Of a DNA stretch of 64,000 nt, positions 31,776-42,565 are shown one piece after another. The stretch is from Rhabdophis nuchalis (lineage: Eukaryota > Chordata > Lepidosauria > Squamata > Natricidae), in assembly GCA_039707465.1 (NCBI GenBank), contig CM077647.1:173591163-173655162 (forward strand), in the 5' to 3' direction. The notes beneath the pieces are model-generated. The model was not told where the DNA came from, did no database searches, and worked only from the letters and a program-made list of their open reading frames with translations. Each line of letters starts with the position of its first letter. The first letter of the stretch is position 1. The position numbers and the translations under genes were made by a program.

Positions 31776-31779
31776 TCCA

Positions 31780-32710
31780 AGATACCTATCCTATCCTATC
31801 CTATTCTATTCTATTCTATTCTATTCTATTCTATTCTGTTCTGTTCTGTTCTGTTCTGTTCTATTCTGTTCTATTCTGTTCTATTCCACTCAACTCCACT
31901 GCACTGCACTGCACTCTACACTACTCTACTTCCTTTCCTACTCTACTGTACTCTACTGTACTCTACTCTACTCCCTTTCCTATTCTACTCTACTCCCTTT
32001 CCTATCCTATCCTATCCCATCCCATCCCACTCCACTCCACTCTACTCTACTCCCTTTCCTACTCTCCTCTCCACTCCACTCCACTCTACTCCTTTCCTAC
32101 TCTACTTTCCTCTACTCCACTCCTCTCCTCTCCACTCTACTCTACTCCCTTTCCTACTCTACTCTATTCTACTCTACTCTACTCTACTCTACTCTACTCT
32201 ACTCTACTCTACTCTACTCTACTCCTCTCCTCTCCACTCCACTCCACTCTACTCCCTTTCCTACTCTCCTCTCCTCTCCTCTCCACTCCACTCCACTCCA
32301 CTCTACTCCTTTTCCTACTCTACTCTACTCTACTCTACTCTACTCCACTCCTCTCCTCTCCACTCTACTCTACTCTACTCCCTTTCCTACTCTACTCTAC
32401 TCTACTCCACTCCTCTCCTCTCCACTCCACTCCACTCTACTCCCTTTCCTAATCTACTCTACTCTACCCTACCCTACCCTACCCTACCCTACCCTACCCT
32501 ACTCTACTCTACTCTACTCTACTCTACTCTACTCCACTCCACTCCACTCCACTCCACTCCCTTTCCTATTCTACTCTACTCTACTCCACTCCACTCCTCT
32601 CCACTCCACTCCACTCTACTCCATTTCCTACTCCACTCCACTCCCCTCCACTCTACCTTCTCTTTTCTCCTCCCCTCTCCTCCCCTCCCCTCTCCCCTCC
32701 CCTCCCCATT
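31780..32710 (+). repeat. Pentanucleotide satellite (CTACT/CTATT/CCACT)
   Basis: About 930 bp of drifting 5-bp units (TATTC, TGTTC, CTACT, CCTAC, CCACT) with a recurrent CTCCCTTTCCTACTCTACTC block roughly every 50-100 bp. It is open in one frame for 333 codons only because of its period and lack of stops. It lies between V2R-B and the first IGHV. Confidence 0.92.
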
Positions 32711-32995
32711 CTTTTTGCAACCTTCTGACAAGCAAAGCCAATGGGGAAGCCCACTTCCCTTAAAAACCCGTGTTACTAATTTAACAACTGCAGTGATTCA
32801 CTTAAGAAATCTGACAAGAATGGTCATAAAATGGGGCAAATCGCACTTGACAAATTTCTCACTCAGCAACATACATTTTTGGGGCTTAATTGTGGTCGTA
32901 AAAGTGGAGGACGACCTCTTATGCAGCTGGTCGGATCCAGTAGAGGGTTGCGTGTTCTCTGCTTCACTTTTATTGTGAGTGCTATGCAAACCTAG

Positions 32996-33003
32996 ATGCA
33001 AAT
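32996..33003 (+). promoter_or_regulatory. IGHV promoter octamer ATGCAAAT (IGHV-1)
   Basis: Perfect octamer ATGCAAAT 108 bp upstream of the leader ATG. Known function: Oct-1/Oct-2 binding in immunoglobulin V promoters. A near-match, ATGCAAAC, lies 12 bp further upstream. Confidence 0.85.
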
Positions 33004-33110
33004 CACTATACCCGGTCTTAATTTCTTCTGGACGTTCAGAAAGCCAGACATCATTTCAAGGGAATCCTTTACAGAACCCACCCACCCACCCACCCACCAA
33101 AAAGGAGAAA

Positions 33111-33555
33111 ATGATATTTTGGTTGCCATTTGTTTTCTCTTTTGCCCTCTTCAAAGGTAATTTAGGTACTTCTGACCATCAAAGGATGCTGTTGTATTTC
33201 AACATCTAACCCACATAAGCCCACATTAAGCAGTCTTTCTTTGCAGGTGTCCATTTGGCGGTCCAGCTAGTAGAATCTGGCGGGGATGTGAGAAGACCCG
33301 GAGAATCCCTCCGTCTCTCCTGTCGAGGATCAGGATTCACCTTCAGTGGTGGCTATTTGAACTGGGTGAGACAAAGTCCCGGAAAGCCCTTGGAGTGGGT
33401 GGCTTATATAAGTACCGACTCCAGTCCCATTTATTACTCGGATAAAGTGAAAGGGCGATTCACCATCTCCAGAGATGATTCCAACAGCCTGATGTTTCTG
33501 CAAATGGACAGCCTGAAAACTGAGGACACAGCAATGTATTATTGTACCAGAGATG
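33111..33555 (+). CDS. IGHV-1, intact immunoglobulin heavy-chain V segment
   Basis: This encodes the variable domain of antibody heavy chains after V(D)J joining. Leader exon 33111-33156 ([14 protein letters not shown], 46 bases, donor AAAG/GTAAT), a 90-bp intron, and V exon 33247-33555 (acceptor TTTGCAG). The domain runs [20 protein letters not shown], with conserved Cys in LSC, Trp in LNWVRQSPG, the framework 3 motif [20 protein letters not shown], and second Cys in AMYYCTR. An octamer lies upstream and a 23-spacer RSS directly after. There are no stops, and it resembles the VH3-like clan. It looks functional; use in the repertoire is untested. The segment is germline, so there is no D, J or constant exon attached. 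Confidence 0.95.
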
Positions 33556-33594
33556 CACAGTAAGAGAAAGGGAAGTGGAAGCCAAGCAAAAACT
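33556..33594 (+). other. Recombination signal sequence of IGHV-1 (23-bp spacer)
   Basis: Heptamer CACAGTA (33556-33562), 23-bp spacer, nonamer GCAAAAACT (33586-33594). Consensus is CACAGTG and ACAAAAACC. The 23-bp spacer is the type used by VH segments. The heptamer's last base differs. Confidence 0.92.
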
Positions 33595-33876
33595 ATCCTG
33601 CATTGATTGGTGACTGTGCGTTAAAGCAGTCTGCCATATCGGTTAGGTTAGATATGTCTGCAGTTTGTACAGGTTCACAAGGAATCCCGTGTAAACAAGG
33701 CTGTGTATGAAAAGTCACCAAACAACATTCAGCATCATCTGTTAAGCGTTAAGGTCTTAAATTGGTGGATAGGGCACAAGAGGTTCTCAGGCAGGCAGGC
33801 AGGCAGAACTGTTCAATAAATATGATTCCAATATGAAGTGAAGGAAAATAGCTTTCAAAAGACCTTTAGTCTAAAC

Positions 33877-33939
33877 TAGTTGATAGCCCAGCATTTCCCA
33901 GGTATTTATTTATAGAGGAAAAATATCCGGACCAAACAT

Positions 33940-34030
<91 letters not shown>

Positions 34031-34391
34031 TTATTTATTTATTCATTCATTCATTCATTCATTCATTCATTCATTCATTCATTCATATTTTTATACACAA
34101 TTAACATAATTTCTAATGTTGGATTTCCTCCCTTACTGTGACGCTGTTACCATGGCAACTCCACTGAGCTGTACAGTAGAAGCCATTTGAAGGCACAATA
34201 GGCTGTATCTTAACAAAAAAAAAACACCCCAAGGGGTTTTAGGGGTGTCTTACCCCTACAGTATTTGTTTCCAGAGGGTAAGTCATCTGTGTACCAAGTT
34301 TGGTTGAAATTGCTCAAGGCATTCCAGAGTTATGTTGGAACACACATACACACAAACACACACACACACACACAAACTCACACAAACAGCC

Positions 34392-34471
<80 letters not shown>

Positions 34472-34500
34472 GGATGAATGGGAAGAATGGAGTCTAGCAT
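33877..34500 (+). repeat. Dispersed squamate repeat with ATTT, ATTC and GATA arrays
   Basis: The body includes TACCCCTACAGTATTTGTTTC, CATCTGTGTACCAAGTTTGG and GAAATTGCTCAAGGCATTCC, typical of an unclassified interspersed repeat. It contains (ATTT)n at 33945-34042, (ATTC)n at 34043-34086 and (GATA)n at 34392-34472. The class is not determined. Confidence 0.55.
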
Positions 34501-34554
34501 TTAGGAACCTCTGGTTCTATATATAGATAATAATAGATAATAGATAATAAATAA

Positions 34555-34795
34555 CACTAATACTAGCACTTAGACTTATATACCCGCTTTACCATGCTTT
34601 ACAGCTCCCTCTAAGTGGTTTACAGTCAGCATATTGCCCTCAACAATCTGGGTCCTTATTTTACTGACCTCAGAAAGATTGAAGGCGGAGTCAATCTTGA
34701 ACCTGGTGAGGTTTGAACTCCTGGCAGTCGGCAGAATTAGCCTGCAATACTGCATTCTAACCACTGCACCACCATGGTTCTTAAATAAAATAATG
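34555..34795 (-). repeat. tRNA-derived SINE of the family at 45040
   Basis: On the minus strand: ACCATGGTGGTGCAGTGGTT (A box), then GCCAGGAGTTCAAACC (B box), then GATTGACTCCGCCTTC and GTAAAGCATGGTAAAGCGGG. The plus-strand copy is at 45040-45279. Confidence 0.75.
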
Positions 34796-35299
34796 TCTAT
34801 GATAGGCACCATCAGTTGGGACCAAAGACTTTTTGAAATCTATATAAATAAAATTGTTTTAAAGGTAAAGGTTTCCCATGTCTTTAATTATTTAATTGTT
34901 TAATTATAAGTTTTAGCACAGACCCATTGTATTTAATGTATTTTTAACTTTTATATTACAGTGGTACCTCGGTTCACGAACGCCTCTCTTCACGACCAAT
35001 TCGGATTACGACCAAAAATTTCCCAAAAAATGTGCCCCGGTTCACGAACACCGTTTCAGTTCACGAACGGAAAAGTTCGTAAAAATACGCTCCGCTTCAC
35101 GAACTCCGCCCTCGCATCACGAACAGAAAAGTTCGTAAAAATGCTCGGATTCACGAACCCCGCCTCGCTGCACGACCCGGAGCCGCGGACATTTTATCTA
35201 CGAACGGATTTCCTTTTTGTCACATGGTTGCGACTTCCTTCCTGTACGAACGTTCGTGGAGAGAGACACAGACAACGACACAGAGAAGCTGACTGCAAA

Positions 35300-37639
35300 A
35301 TGGCTCCCAGGAAGCGTGGTGGAAAGAGGAAAGTGCGGAGCAGCAATGCAGGTGACAATTTGCAAACTGGGAATGCAAGTGGTGATGTTGTGCAAGCTGG
35401 GAATGCAGGACTTGATGTGCAACCTGGAATTGCAAGTGGTGATGTGCAAGCTGGGAATGCAGGACTTGATGTGCAACCTGGAAATGCAGGAGATGATGTG
35501 CAACCTGGAATTGCAAGTGGTGATGTGCAACCTGGAAATGCAGGAGATGATGTGCAACCTGGAAATGCAGGAGATGATGTGCAACCTGGAATTGCAAGTG
35601 GTGATGTGCAACCTGGAAATGCAGGAGATGATGTGCAACCTGGAATTGCAAGTGGTGATGTGCAACCTGGAAATGCAGGAGATGATGTGCAACCTGGGAA
35701 TGCAGGAGATGATGTGCAACCTGGAATTGCAAGTGGTGATGTGCAACCTGGAAATGCAGGAGATGATGTGCAACCTGGAATTGCGAGTGGTGATGTGCAA
35801 CCTGGAAATGCAGGAGATGATGTGCAACCTGGGAATGCAGGTGACAAGGATGTGCAGCGCAAGCATGGTGGAAAGAAGAGAGTGCCTAGGAGCAATGAAA
35901 GTGACAGCAAGGCTGGGAAGAAAATAACCATTGAGCTGAAGAAGGAAATTGTAGAAAAGCATGACCGTGGCATTCGTGTGACTGATCTGGCCTCGGAGTA
36001 CAAGATGCCAAAGTCAACAATCTCGACTATTTTGAAAAACAAAGCCGCCATCAAAGCAGCTGATGTTGCAAAAGGCGTAACAAGATTAAGCAAGCAGAGG
36101 ACGCAAGTGCTGGAAGAGGTGGAAAAACTTTTGTTGGTGTGGGTGAATGAGAAACAGCTGGCAGGTGATAGCGTTAGTGAAACTATGATCTGTGAGAAAG
36201 CCAGGAGATTGCACAGTGATTTAATGCAAAGAAGCCCCTCTACAAGTGCCACAAGTGACGAATTTAAAGCCAGTAGGGGGTGGTTTGAAAAATTCCGCAG
36301 GAGAAGTGGCATCCACAGTGTGATTAGACATGGTGAGGCTTCCAGCTCTGACAAGGCCGCAGCAGAAGCCTACAAGGTGGAATTTGCAGAATTCATGGCG
36401 ACAGAAGGAAACGTCGCTCAACAAGTCTTCAACTGTGACGAAACAGGGCTCTTCTGGAAAAAAATGCCAAACAGAACGTATATCACGCAGGAGGAAAAGG
36501 CACTACCAGGGCACAAGCCCATGAAGGACAGATTGACCCTTTTGCTGTGTGCCAACGCAAGCGGCGATCTGAAAATTAAACCACTACTGGTTTACCATTC
36601 ACAGACCCCTCGTGCATTTAGGCAACAAAATGTCAACAAGGCCAGACTGCCCGTCATGTGGAGATCCAATGCCAAAGCTTGGGTGACAAGGCAGTTGTTC
36701 ATGGAATGGCTGTACGAGGTGTTCGCACCCACCGTCAAAAAGTATCTCTCTGATAACCAGCTGCCTGAAAGGTGCCTTCTTCTAATGGACAATGCCCCAG
36801 CACACCCTCCAGTCTTGGTGGATGATATGGATGCTGAGTATGACTTCATCAGGGTCAAGTTCCTCTCCCCCAACACAACACCACTTCTGCAACCAATGGA
36901 CCAGCAAGTCATCTGCAACTTCAAGGAGCTGTACACAAAGGCGCTCTTCACTAGGTGCTATAATGTCACTGAGGAGACGTCCTTGACTTTAAAAGAGTTC
37001 TGGAAGAAACATTTCAATGTTGTCCACTGCATTAACCTCATTGACAAAGCCTGGCAAGAGGTCACTCACCGAACCCTAACTTCAGCCTGGAAGAAACTGT
37101 GGCCAGAATGTGCCACTGAACAGGAACAGGAACATGACATAGACCTAGAAGGGTCTGACACAGAGGTAGTGGACGAAATTGTGTCCATGGGCAAGAGTAT
37201 GGGTCTGGACGTTGACGGTGCTGATGTGGAAGACCTTGTTGAGGAACATAGGGAGGAGCTGACCACTGAGGAACTTTCTGAACTCCACAGTGAGCAGCAA
37301 AAGGCACTTCTTGAGGAGCATTCAACAGAGGAGGAGGAAGAGAGGGAGGAGGTTACCAGTGATGCCATAAAAGCCATTATGGTAAAATTGCATGAGTGCC
37401 ATGATTTTTTTGAAAAGCACCACCCCAACATAACTGTCACAAACAGAGTGTTAAATCTCATGGATGATAATGTGGTCTCTCCTTTCCGGAAGGTTTTGCA
37501 GCACAGGAAAAGACAAGTGACATTGGACAGATTTTTCAGCAAAAATGAGCCTGCAGCTAAGAGACAAAGGAGAGAGGAAAGCCCTGAAGAAGATCCCCTT
37601 GATGTCCTTATGGAGGGGGACTCTCCCTCCAAACAATAA
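35300..37639 (+). CDS. Tigger/pogo-type transposase, intact
   Basis: A 779-residue protein from ATG 35300 (AAAATGG context) to TAA. The frame stays open upstream to the terminal repeat, but MAPRKRGGKRKVRSSN is the natural basic start. Residues about 20-185 are a 9-residue tandem repeat (DVQPGNAGD, DVQPGIASG). Next is a CENP-B/pogo-type helix-turn-helix (ITIELKKEIVEKHDRG, YKMPKSTISTILKNK), then a second DNA-binding part (SRGWFEKFRRRSGI). The catalytic domain has Asp in FNCDETGLF (about residue 380), LLLMDNAPAHP (about 497) and LLQPMDQQ (about 534), so all three acidic residues remain. The tail is acidic and ends with a basic RKVLQHRKRQ stretch. It would bind the ends and cut and paste the element. 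No stop or frameshift is present, so it may be recent or still active. Confidence 0.92.
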   Translation: MAPRKRGGKRKVRSSNAGDNLQTGNASGDVVQAGNAGLDVQPGIASGDVQAGNAGLDVQPGNAGDDVQPGIASGDVQPGNAGDDVQPGNAGDDVQPGIASGDVQPGNAGDDVQPGIASGDVQPGNAGDDVQPGNAGDDVQPGIASGDVQPGNAGDDVQPGIASGDVQPGNAGDDVQPGNAGDKDVQRKHGGKKRVPRSNESDSKAGKKITIELKKEIVEKHDRGIRVTDLASEYKMPKSTISTILKNKAAIKAADVAKGVTRLSKQRTQVLEEVEKLLLVWVNEKQLAGDSVSETMICEKARRLHSDLMQRSPSTSATSDEFKASRGWFEKFRRRSGIHSVIRHGEASSSDKAAAEAYKVEFAEFMATEGNVAQQVFNCDETGLFWKKMPNRTYITQEEKALPGHKPMKDRLTLLLCANASGDLKIKPLLVYHSQTPRAFRQQNVNKARLPVMWRSNAKAWVTRQLFMEWLYEVFAPTVKKYLSDNQLPERCLLLMDNAPAHPPVLVDDMDAEYDFIRVKFLSPNTTPLLQPMDQQVICNFKELYTKALFTRCYNVTEETSLTLKEFWKKHFNVVHCINLIDKAWQEVTHRTLTSAWKKLWPECATEQEQEHDIDLEGSDTEVVDEIVSMGKSMGLDVDGADVEDLVEEHREELTTEELSELHSEQQKALLEEHSTEEEEEREEVTSDAIKAIMVKLHECHDFFEKHHPNITVTNRVLNLMDDNVVSPFRKVLQHRKRQVTLDRFFSKNEPAAKRQRREESPEEDPLDVLMEGDSPSKQ
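35358..35850 (+). repeat. 27-bp coding minisatellite inside the transposase
   Basis: About 17-18 units of 27 bp (GATGTGCAACCTGGAAATGC plus 7). Two unit types, NAGD and IASG, recur in a five-unit pattern I-N-N-I-N. Because 27 is a multiple of 3 and the unit lacks stops, other frames on both strands are open as well. Confidence 0.92.
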
Positions 37640-38439
37640 CCGCCTCCCACCTGCCTTCATCCATGCCAGAAGTCATCTCAAGCAAGCTTGGTGTTCTCTC
37701 TTTACTGTATACTGTACATTACCATACTGTACAAAGGTGTTTTGTAATTTATGCATATTTTGGGTGCTTCTATAATCTACAAACCAGGTCAGAACTGTAC
37801 AAATGTGTAATTTTTGCATATCTTGGGTGCTTCCATAACCTAAAAACCAGGGCAGAACTGTACAAATGTGTAATTTTGGCATATTTTGGGTGCTTCCATA
37901 ACCTATAAACCAGGTCAGAACTGTACAAATGTGTAATTTATGCATATTTTGGGTGCTTCCATAACCTATAAACCCGCCTCGAGTCCCTTCTGGGAGAGAG
38001 AGCGGGTTATAAATTAAATTATTATTATTATTAAATTATTATTATTAGGTCAGAACTGTACAAATGTGTAATTTTTTTCATATTTTGGGTGCTTCTAAAA
38101 CCACAATACAGTACAAGGTGAGAACTGTACAAATGTGTCTTGTAATTTTTTTCATATTTTGGGTGCTTCTATAACCTAAAAACAAGGTCAGAACGGATTA
38201 ACCGGATTTACATTGAACCCTATGGGAAACTGTGCCTCTCTTCACGACCAATTCTGTTCGCGAACAGAGTCAGTTCAAGAATCACGACCAAAAAACAAGG
38301 TCGGAACGGATTAATCGGATTTACATTGAACCCTATGGGAAATTGTGCCTCGCTTCACGACCAATTCGGATCGCGAACAGAGTCAGTTCACGAATTAAGT
38401 TCGTGAACCGAGGTACCACTGTATTATTGTGTTTATTAC

Positions 38440-38638
<199 letters not shown>

Positions 38639-38639
38639 T

Positions 38640-38935
38640 CCAGCTGCGTCCGATTCTAGGAGGTGGTGCTTAGCTAAGGGAGCCATCATGATCCAAAAAT
38701 GCTTCACTGGTCATATGGCTAGCATGTCAATACAACAAGGTGCATAGAATGCTGTTACCTTCCCACCAAAGTGGTACCTATTCATCTACTTGCATTTGCA
38801 TGCTTTCAGACTGCTGAGCGGGTAGGAGCTGGGGCAAGTAAATGGAGCTCACCCCATCATATGGCATTCAGATCTTTAACCTGAGTTTTCAACCAGCTGA
38901 AAACTTAGCGCCTTTAACTGCTGAGTTGTTGCACC
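38640..38935 (-). repeat. tRNA-derived squamate SINE, diverged
   Basis: CTAGGAGGTGGTGCTTAGCT, TTCCCACCAAAGTGGTACC and ACTTGCATTTGCATGCTTTC are the SINE body. The tRNA-like head is degraded at about 38870-38935. Confidence 0.65.
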
Positions 38936-39014
38936 CCCCCCCCCCCAAAACTGTCTTAAGTTGATTAAAATTCATCAAGATGAATTTCATATTAGTATGT
39001 ATTTCTGGAAGAAA

Positions 39015-39115
39015 AATGTGACTCCCGTAATCACCCACGCAGCTGCATTCTGGACTAACTGTAGCTTTCGAGTGCACCTCAAGGGAAGCCTCATGTAGAG
39101 AGCATTACAGTAGCA
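39015..39115 (-). repeat. L2/L3-type LINE internal fragment
   Basis: GCATTCTGGACTAACTGTAG, TTTCGAGTGCACCTCAAGGG and TGTAGAGAGCATTACAGTAG match the RT-coding part of the family (MGLPLRCTRKLQL in reverse complement). Confidence 0.75.
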
Positions 39116-39255
39116 TTACATCTGCATGTAGGAGTACCCACAAGTTCTGGATGCTTCATCCCTGGAGGCTTCCACAACATAGAGACAATGATGGGGAAAA
39201 AATCCATGATCAAATTCTTATTTTATTTCTCGTTCAGCCTCTGGAGGAGGAGTTC

Positions 39256-39263
39256 ATGCAAAT
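39256..39263 (+). promoter_or_regulatory. IGHV promoter octamer ATGCAAAT (IGHV-2)
   Basis: Perfect octamer 107 bp before the leader ATG, in the shared context GGAGGAGTTCATGCAAAT found upstream of IGHV-3 as well. Confidence 0.85.
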
Positions 39264-39369
39264 TCCCGCAGAAGTCATTAGAAACAATCCACCTGAAAAG
39301 GAAGCTCATGCAGAAGGAGAGCTTGAATTCATCTGGAGCTGAAAGGCCTCAATGAAACATCCTGACACC

Positions 39370-41524
39370 ATGACCCTGTGGTTATTTGTATTATCTCTCA
39401 TGTTTTTTCCGAGATGTAAGCATACAGTTATTATATAGGAAATGAAAACATTTCTGTTTGGTGAATAAGGTGGTCTGTTGACTGCAAAATTGTTCTTTTT
39501 CCTTTTCTTTGTTTTCTTACAAGATATAACTGTATATTGCATTAATTATATTGTATTGTATTGTGCCATATTATTATATTACCTGCTATGCTATGCTATG
39601 CTATGCTATGCTATGCTATCCCTTATTCTATTGCTATTGCTATTGCTATTTCCATTCTATTCTATTCTATTCCATTCCATTCAGTTTTATTCTATGCTAT
39701 GCTATGCTATCCCTTATTCTATTCCTATTCCTATTCCTATTCCCATTCCATTCCATTCTATTCTATTCTATTCTATTCTATTCCATTCACTTTTATTCTA
39801 TGCTATGCTATGCTACCCCTTATTCTATTCCTATTCTATTCCATTCCATTCAATTCCATTCTATCTATTCCATTCACTTTTATTCTATGCTATGCTATGC
39901 TACCATTCCATTCCATTCCATTCCATTCTCTTTTATTCTATGCTATGCTATCCGTTATTCTATTCCTATTCCTATTCCCATTCCATTCTATTCTATTCTA
40001 TTCCATTCCATTCAGTTTTATTCTATGCTATGCTATGCTATCCCTTTTTCTATTCCTATTCCTATTCCCATTCCATTCCATTCCATTCTATTCTATTCTA
40101 TTCCATTCCATTCAGTTTTATTCTATGCTATGCTATGCTATCCCTTTTTCTATTCCTATTCCTATGCTATGCTATGCTATACTATGCTATGCTACCCCTT
40201 ATTCTATTCCTATTCCTATTCCTATTCCTATTCTATTCTATTCCATTCCATTCCATTCCATTCTCTTTTATTCTACGCTATGCTATGCTATGCATCATAT
40301 CCTGGCATCCAGCCAGTAAATCCTCAACACTGTCTAGCCACCCCCTACTTTACCCTAAATTAAGGGATTAGAGGACCATAAAAAAGAAGTTTTTATATTA
40401 TTATTGTGGTATTTATGCAATATTGTATTAACACTCTAATGTTCAGATAACTTAGACTTTTAAAGGTTAATGATGATAATAATAGGGATAAATTTCCTGA
40501 CAGCTGGAACAATTAATCAACTTGCCTCCAGAAGTTGTGAATGCTACAACACTGGAAGTCTTTAAGAAGATGTTGGATAGCCATTTGTCTGAACTGGTGT
40601 ATGGTTTCCTGCCTAAGTAGGATGTTGGTCTAGAAGACATCCAAGGTCTCTTCCAACTCTGTTATTCTATTCTATTCTATTCTATTCTATTCTAGTCTAG
40701 TCTAGTCTAGTCTAGTCTAGTCTAGTCTAGTCTAGTCTAGTCTAGTCTATTCCCTGTTCCCTGTTCCCTGTTCCCTATTCCCTATTCCCTATTCCCCATC
40801 CCATCCCATCCCAGCCTACCCTACCCTAGAGACAGGGGGGGAAGAAAATATTTTTTCTCTAAGTGTTAACTATATTTTGAAATGTCTATGTTAATCAATA
40901 TAGGATTGTTTAGATCTTATAACCAATGTTGAATATATGATTAATAAGCAACTGCAAATTACAAGAAAATATTTGTTGTGAAGGTTTCTGCCTTAAGCTG
41001 AATATTTAATACCAAAGTTTCCACTGTATCCTGACTTATTATTGTATGTGCATGCTGAGAAAAAGAGAAAATTAACAAAGCAAAGTAGGTGACAACAACT
41101 ACAAAAAGGAAAAAGAAAGGAAAGGCTGTTGAGTTTCTAACATCTCCACTTTTTGTGCTTCTACTAATTTCTAACGTTTATCAACAACGGTTGTCTTTTT
41201 TTTTTTTCAAGGGGTCTTATCAAATTTCCAGCTCGCTGAATCTGGACCAGAGGTGGTGAGACCGGGAGATATTCTCAACCTAGTTTGCAAAGTGACAGGT
41301 GTCTCCATCTCTGTGTCTAATGAATGGCACTGGATGAGACACTCTCCCGGGAATGGCCTGGAATGGGTCTCAGCCATAAATGTCCACAGTGGAAGCAAAT
41401 GGTACGCTGACTCTGTCAAAAACCGAGCCACCATTTCCGCAGACGAGACCAGAAATGAATATCACCTGCAGATCAAGTCTGTGACAGCTGCTGACTCATC
41501 TCTGTATTATTGTACACGGCTCTG
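39370..41524 (+). CDS. IGHV-2, intact V segment with expanded leader intron
   Basis: Leader exon 39370-39415 (MTLWLFVLSLMFFPR, donor GAGAT/GTAAGC). V exon 41212-41524 after TTTTTCAAG: NFQLAESGPEVVRPGDILNL, conserved Cys in LVCKVTG, Trp in WHWMRHSPG, KNRATISADETRNEYHLQIK, and second Cys in SLYYCTR. No stop occurs in the V region. The intron is 1796 bp instead of roughly 90 bp, filled with pentanucleotide satellites (39540-40300 and 40665-40830) and a LINE 3' end. It forms one family with IGHV-3 and IGHV-4 (QLAESGP, WHW). The long intron might slow splicing but need not abolish function. Confidence 0.9.
39540..40305 (+). repeat. Pentanucleotide satellite in IGHV-2 leader intron
   Basis: Blocks of GCTAT, TTCTA, TTCCA and CTATTC units in a higher-order arrangement: (TATGC)n, then CCCTTATTCTATTCCTATTC, then (CATTC)n and CAGTTTTATTCTATGC. 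The block repeats about six times with a period of roughly 110-120 bp. Confidence 0.9.
40485..40835 (+). repeat. CR1-like LINE 3' end grading into TTCTA/TAGTC satellite
   Basis: TTTCCTGACAGCTGGAACAA to CCAAGGTCTCTTCCAACTCT is the LINE 3' end. It is followed directly by (TATTC)n, (TAGTC)n, CCCTGTTC and CCATCC units to 40830. Confidence 0.85.
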
Positions 41525-41563
41525 CACGATGAGACAAAAGCTATTGAGGCCCTGTGAAAAACA
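41525..41563 (+). other. RSS of IGHV-2 (23-bp spacer, weak)
   Basis: Heptamer CACGATG (41525-41531), 23-bp spacer, nonamer TGAAAAACA (41555-41563). CAC and the A tract are kept, but positions 4-5 of the heptamer differ from consensus, so recombination is probably less efficient. Confidence 0.75.
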
Positions 41564-41564
41564 G

Positions 41565-41940
41565 GATGAAATGGATTCAGCAATACAATTTTCATCCACA
41601 ATGAAGGACTGGGCCACGAAGCTAGAATCACTTGTGGCAATTGCTATATGGACTTCCTTCAGCGGTGGGTTTCACTTATTTTTACTACCAGTGTTAGGTA
41701 ATATCTCCGTTGGGAGACAGCAGAGGGTGTGCAGCGGAGTATGCAGCTAGAAGAATGTTGCTAACGTACACACAATTAGTAGACCAGACACTGTTAAGTA
41801 AAATAAAATAGCTTTTACTGAAGTTGTAAAAACTACTAAACTAAACTACTGCTTAACAAGCAGTGATGTTAAAGCAATTCTAAAACAAAGTCTCAGCAAA
41901 TATCAAATTGCTTACAGTCAGCAAACACAATGTTCCTTCT
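41565..41940. other. 3' flank of IGHV-2, nothing recognised
   Basis: No further coding or repeat element recognised. Confidence 0.3.
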
Positions 41941-41980
41941 TCTTCCTTCTTCAATAATTCACAGTACATGATCAATTCAG

Positions 41981-42565
<585 letters not shown>

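Larger units (their letters stand above)
34959..38421 (+). mobile_element. Tigger/pogo-type DNA transposon, structurally complete
   Basis: It starts CAGTGGTACCTCGGTTCACG and ends with the exact inverse CGTGAACCGAGGTACCACTG. TA lies on both sides (34957-34958 and 38422-38423), the pogo/Tigger target duplication. It encodes one long transposase. Both ends carry repeated TTCACGA(A/C)C motifs, the likely transposase binding sites. The 3' non-coding part consists of about six 63-bp tandem copies (37750-38185, one broken by a LINE tail at 37974-38046) and a roughly 110-bp subterminal duplication (38193-38303 and 38304-38400). It sits between IGHV-1 and IGHV-2. Confidence 0.93.

Noticed and set aside
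31762..32763. 333-codon open frame rich in Ser, Thr, Leu and Tyr
   Set aside because: Pure pentanucleotide satellite translation; no conserved domain and frame preserved by repeat composition.
35194..36354. 386-codon open frame on the minus strand across the transposase, and two further long frames at 35198-35962 and 35217-35927
   Set aside because: These are open because the 27-bp repeat has no stops in several frames. Composition is repetitive and the sense strand has clear domain motifs.
39478..40371. Three overlapping frames of 250-300 codons
   Set aside because: All three plus-strand frames are open over the same satellite, as expected for a 5-bp repeat without stop words.
41207..41434. 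Minus-strand frame across the IGHV-2 exon
   Set aside because: Shadow of the plus-strand V exon, which has all conserved residues.
41533..41750. Extended open frame after IGHV-2 as an extra domain
   Set aside because: It reads through the RSS; germline V segments end at the heptamer and no splice donor or domain follows.
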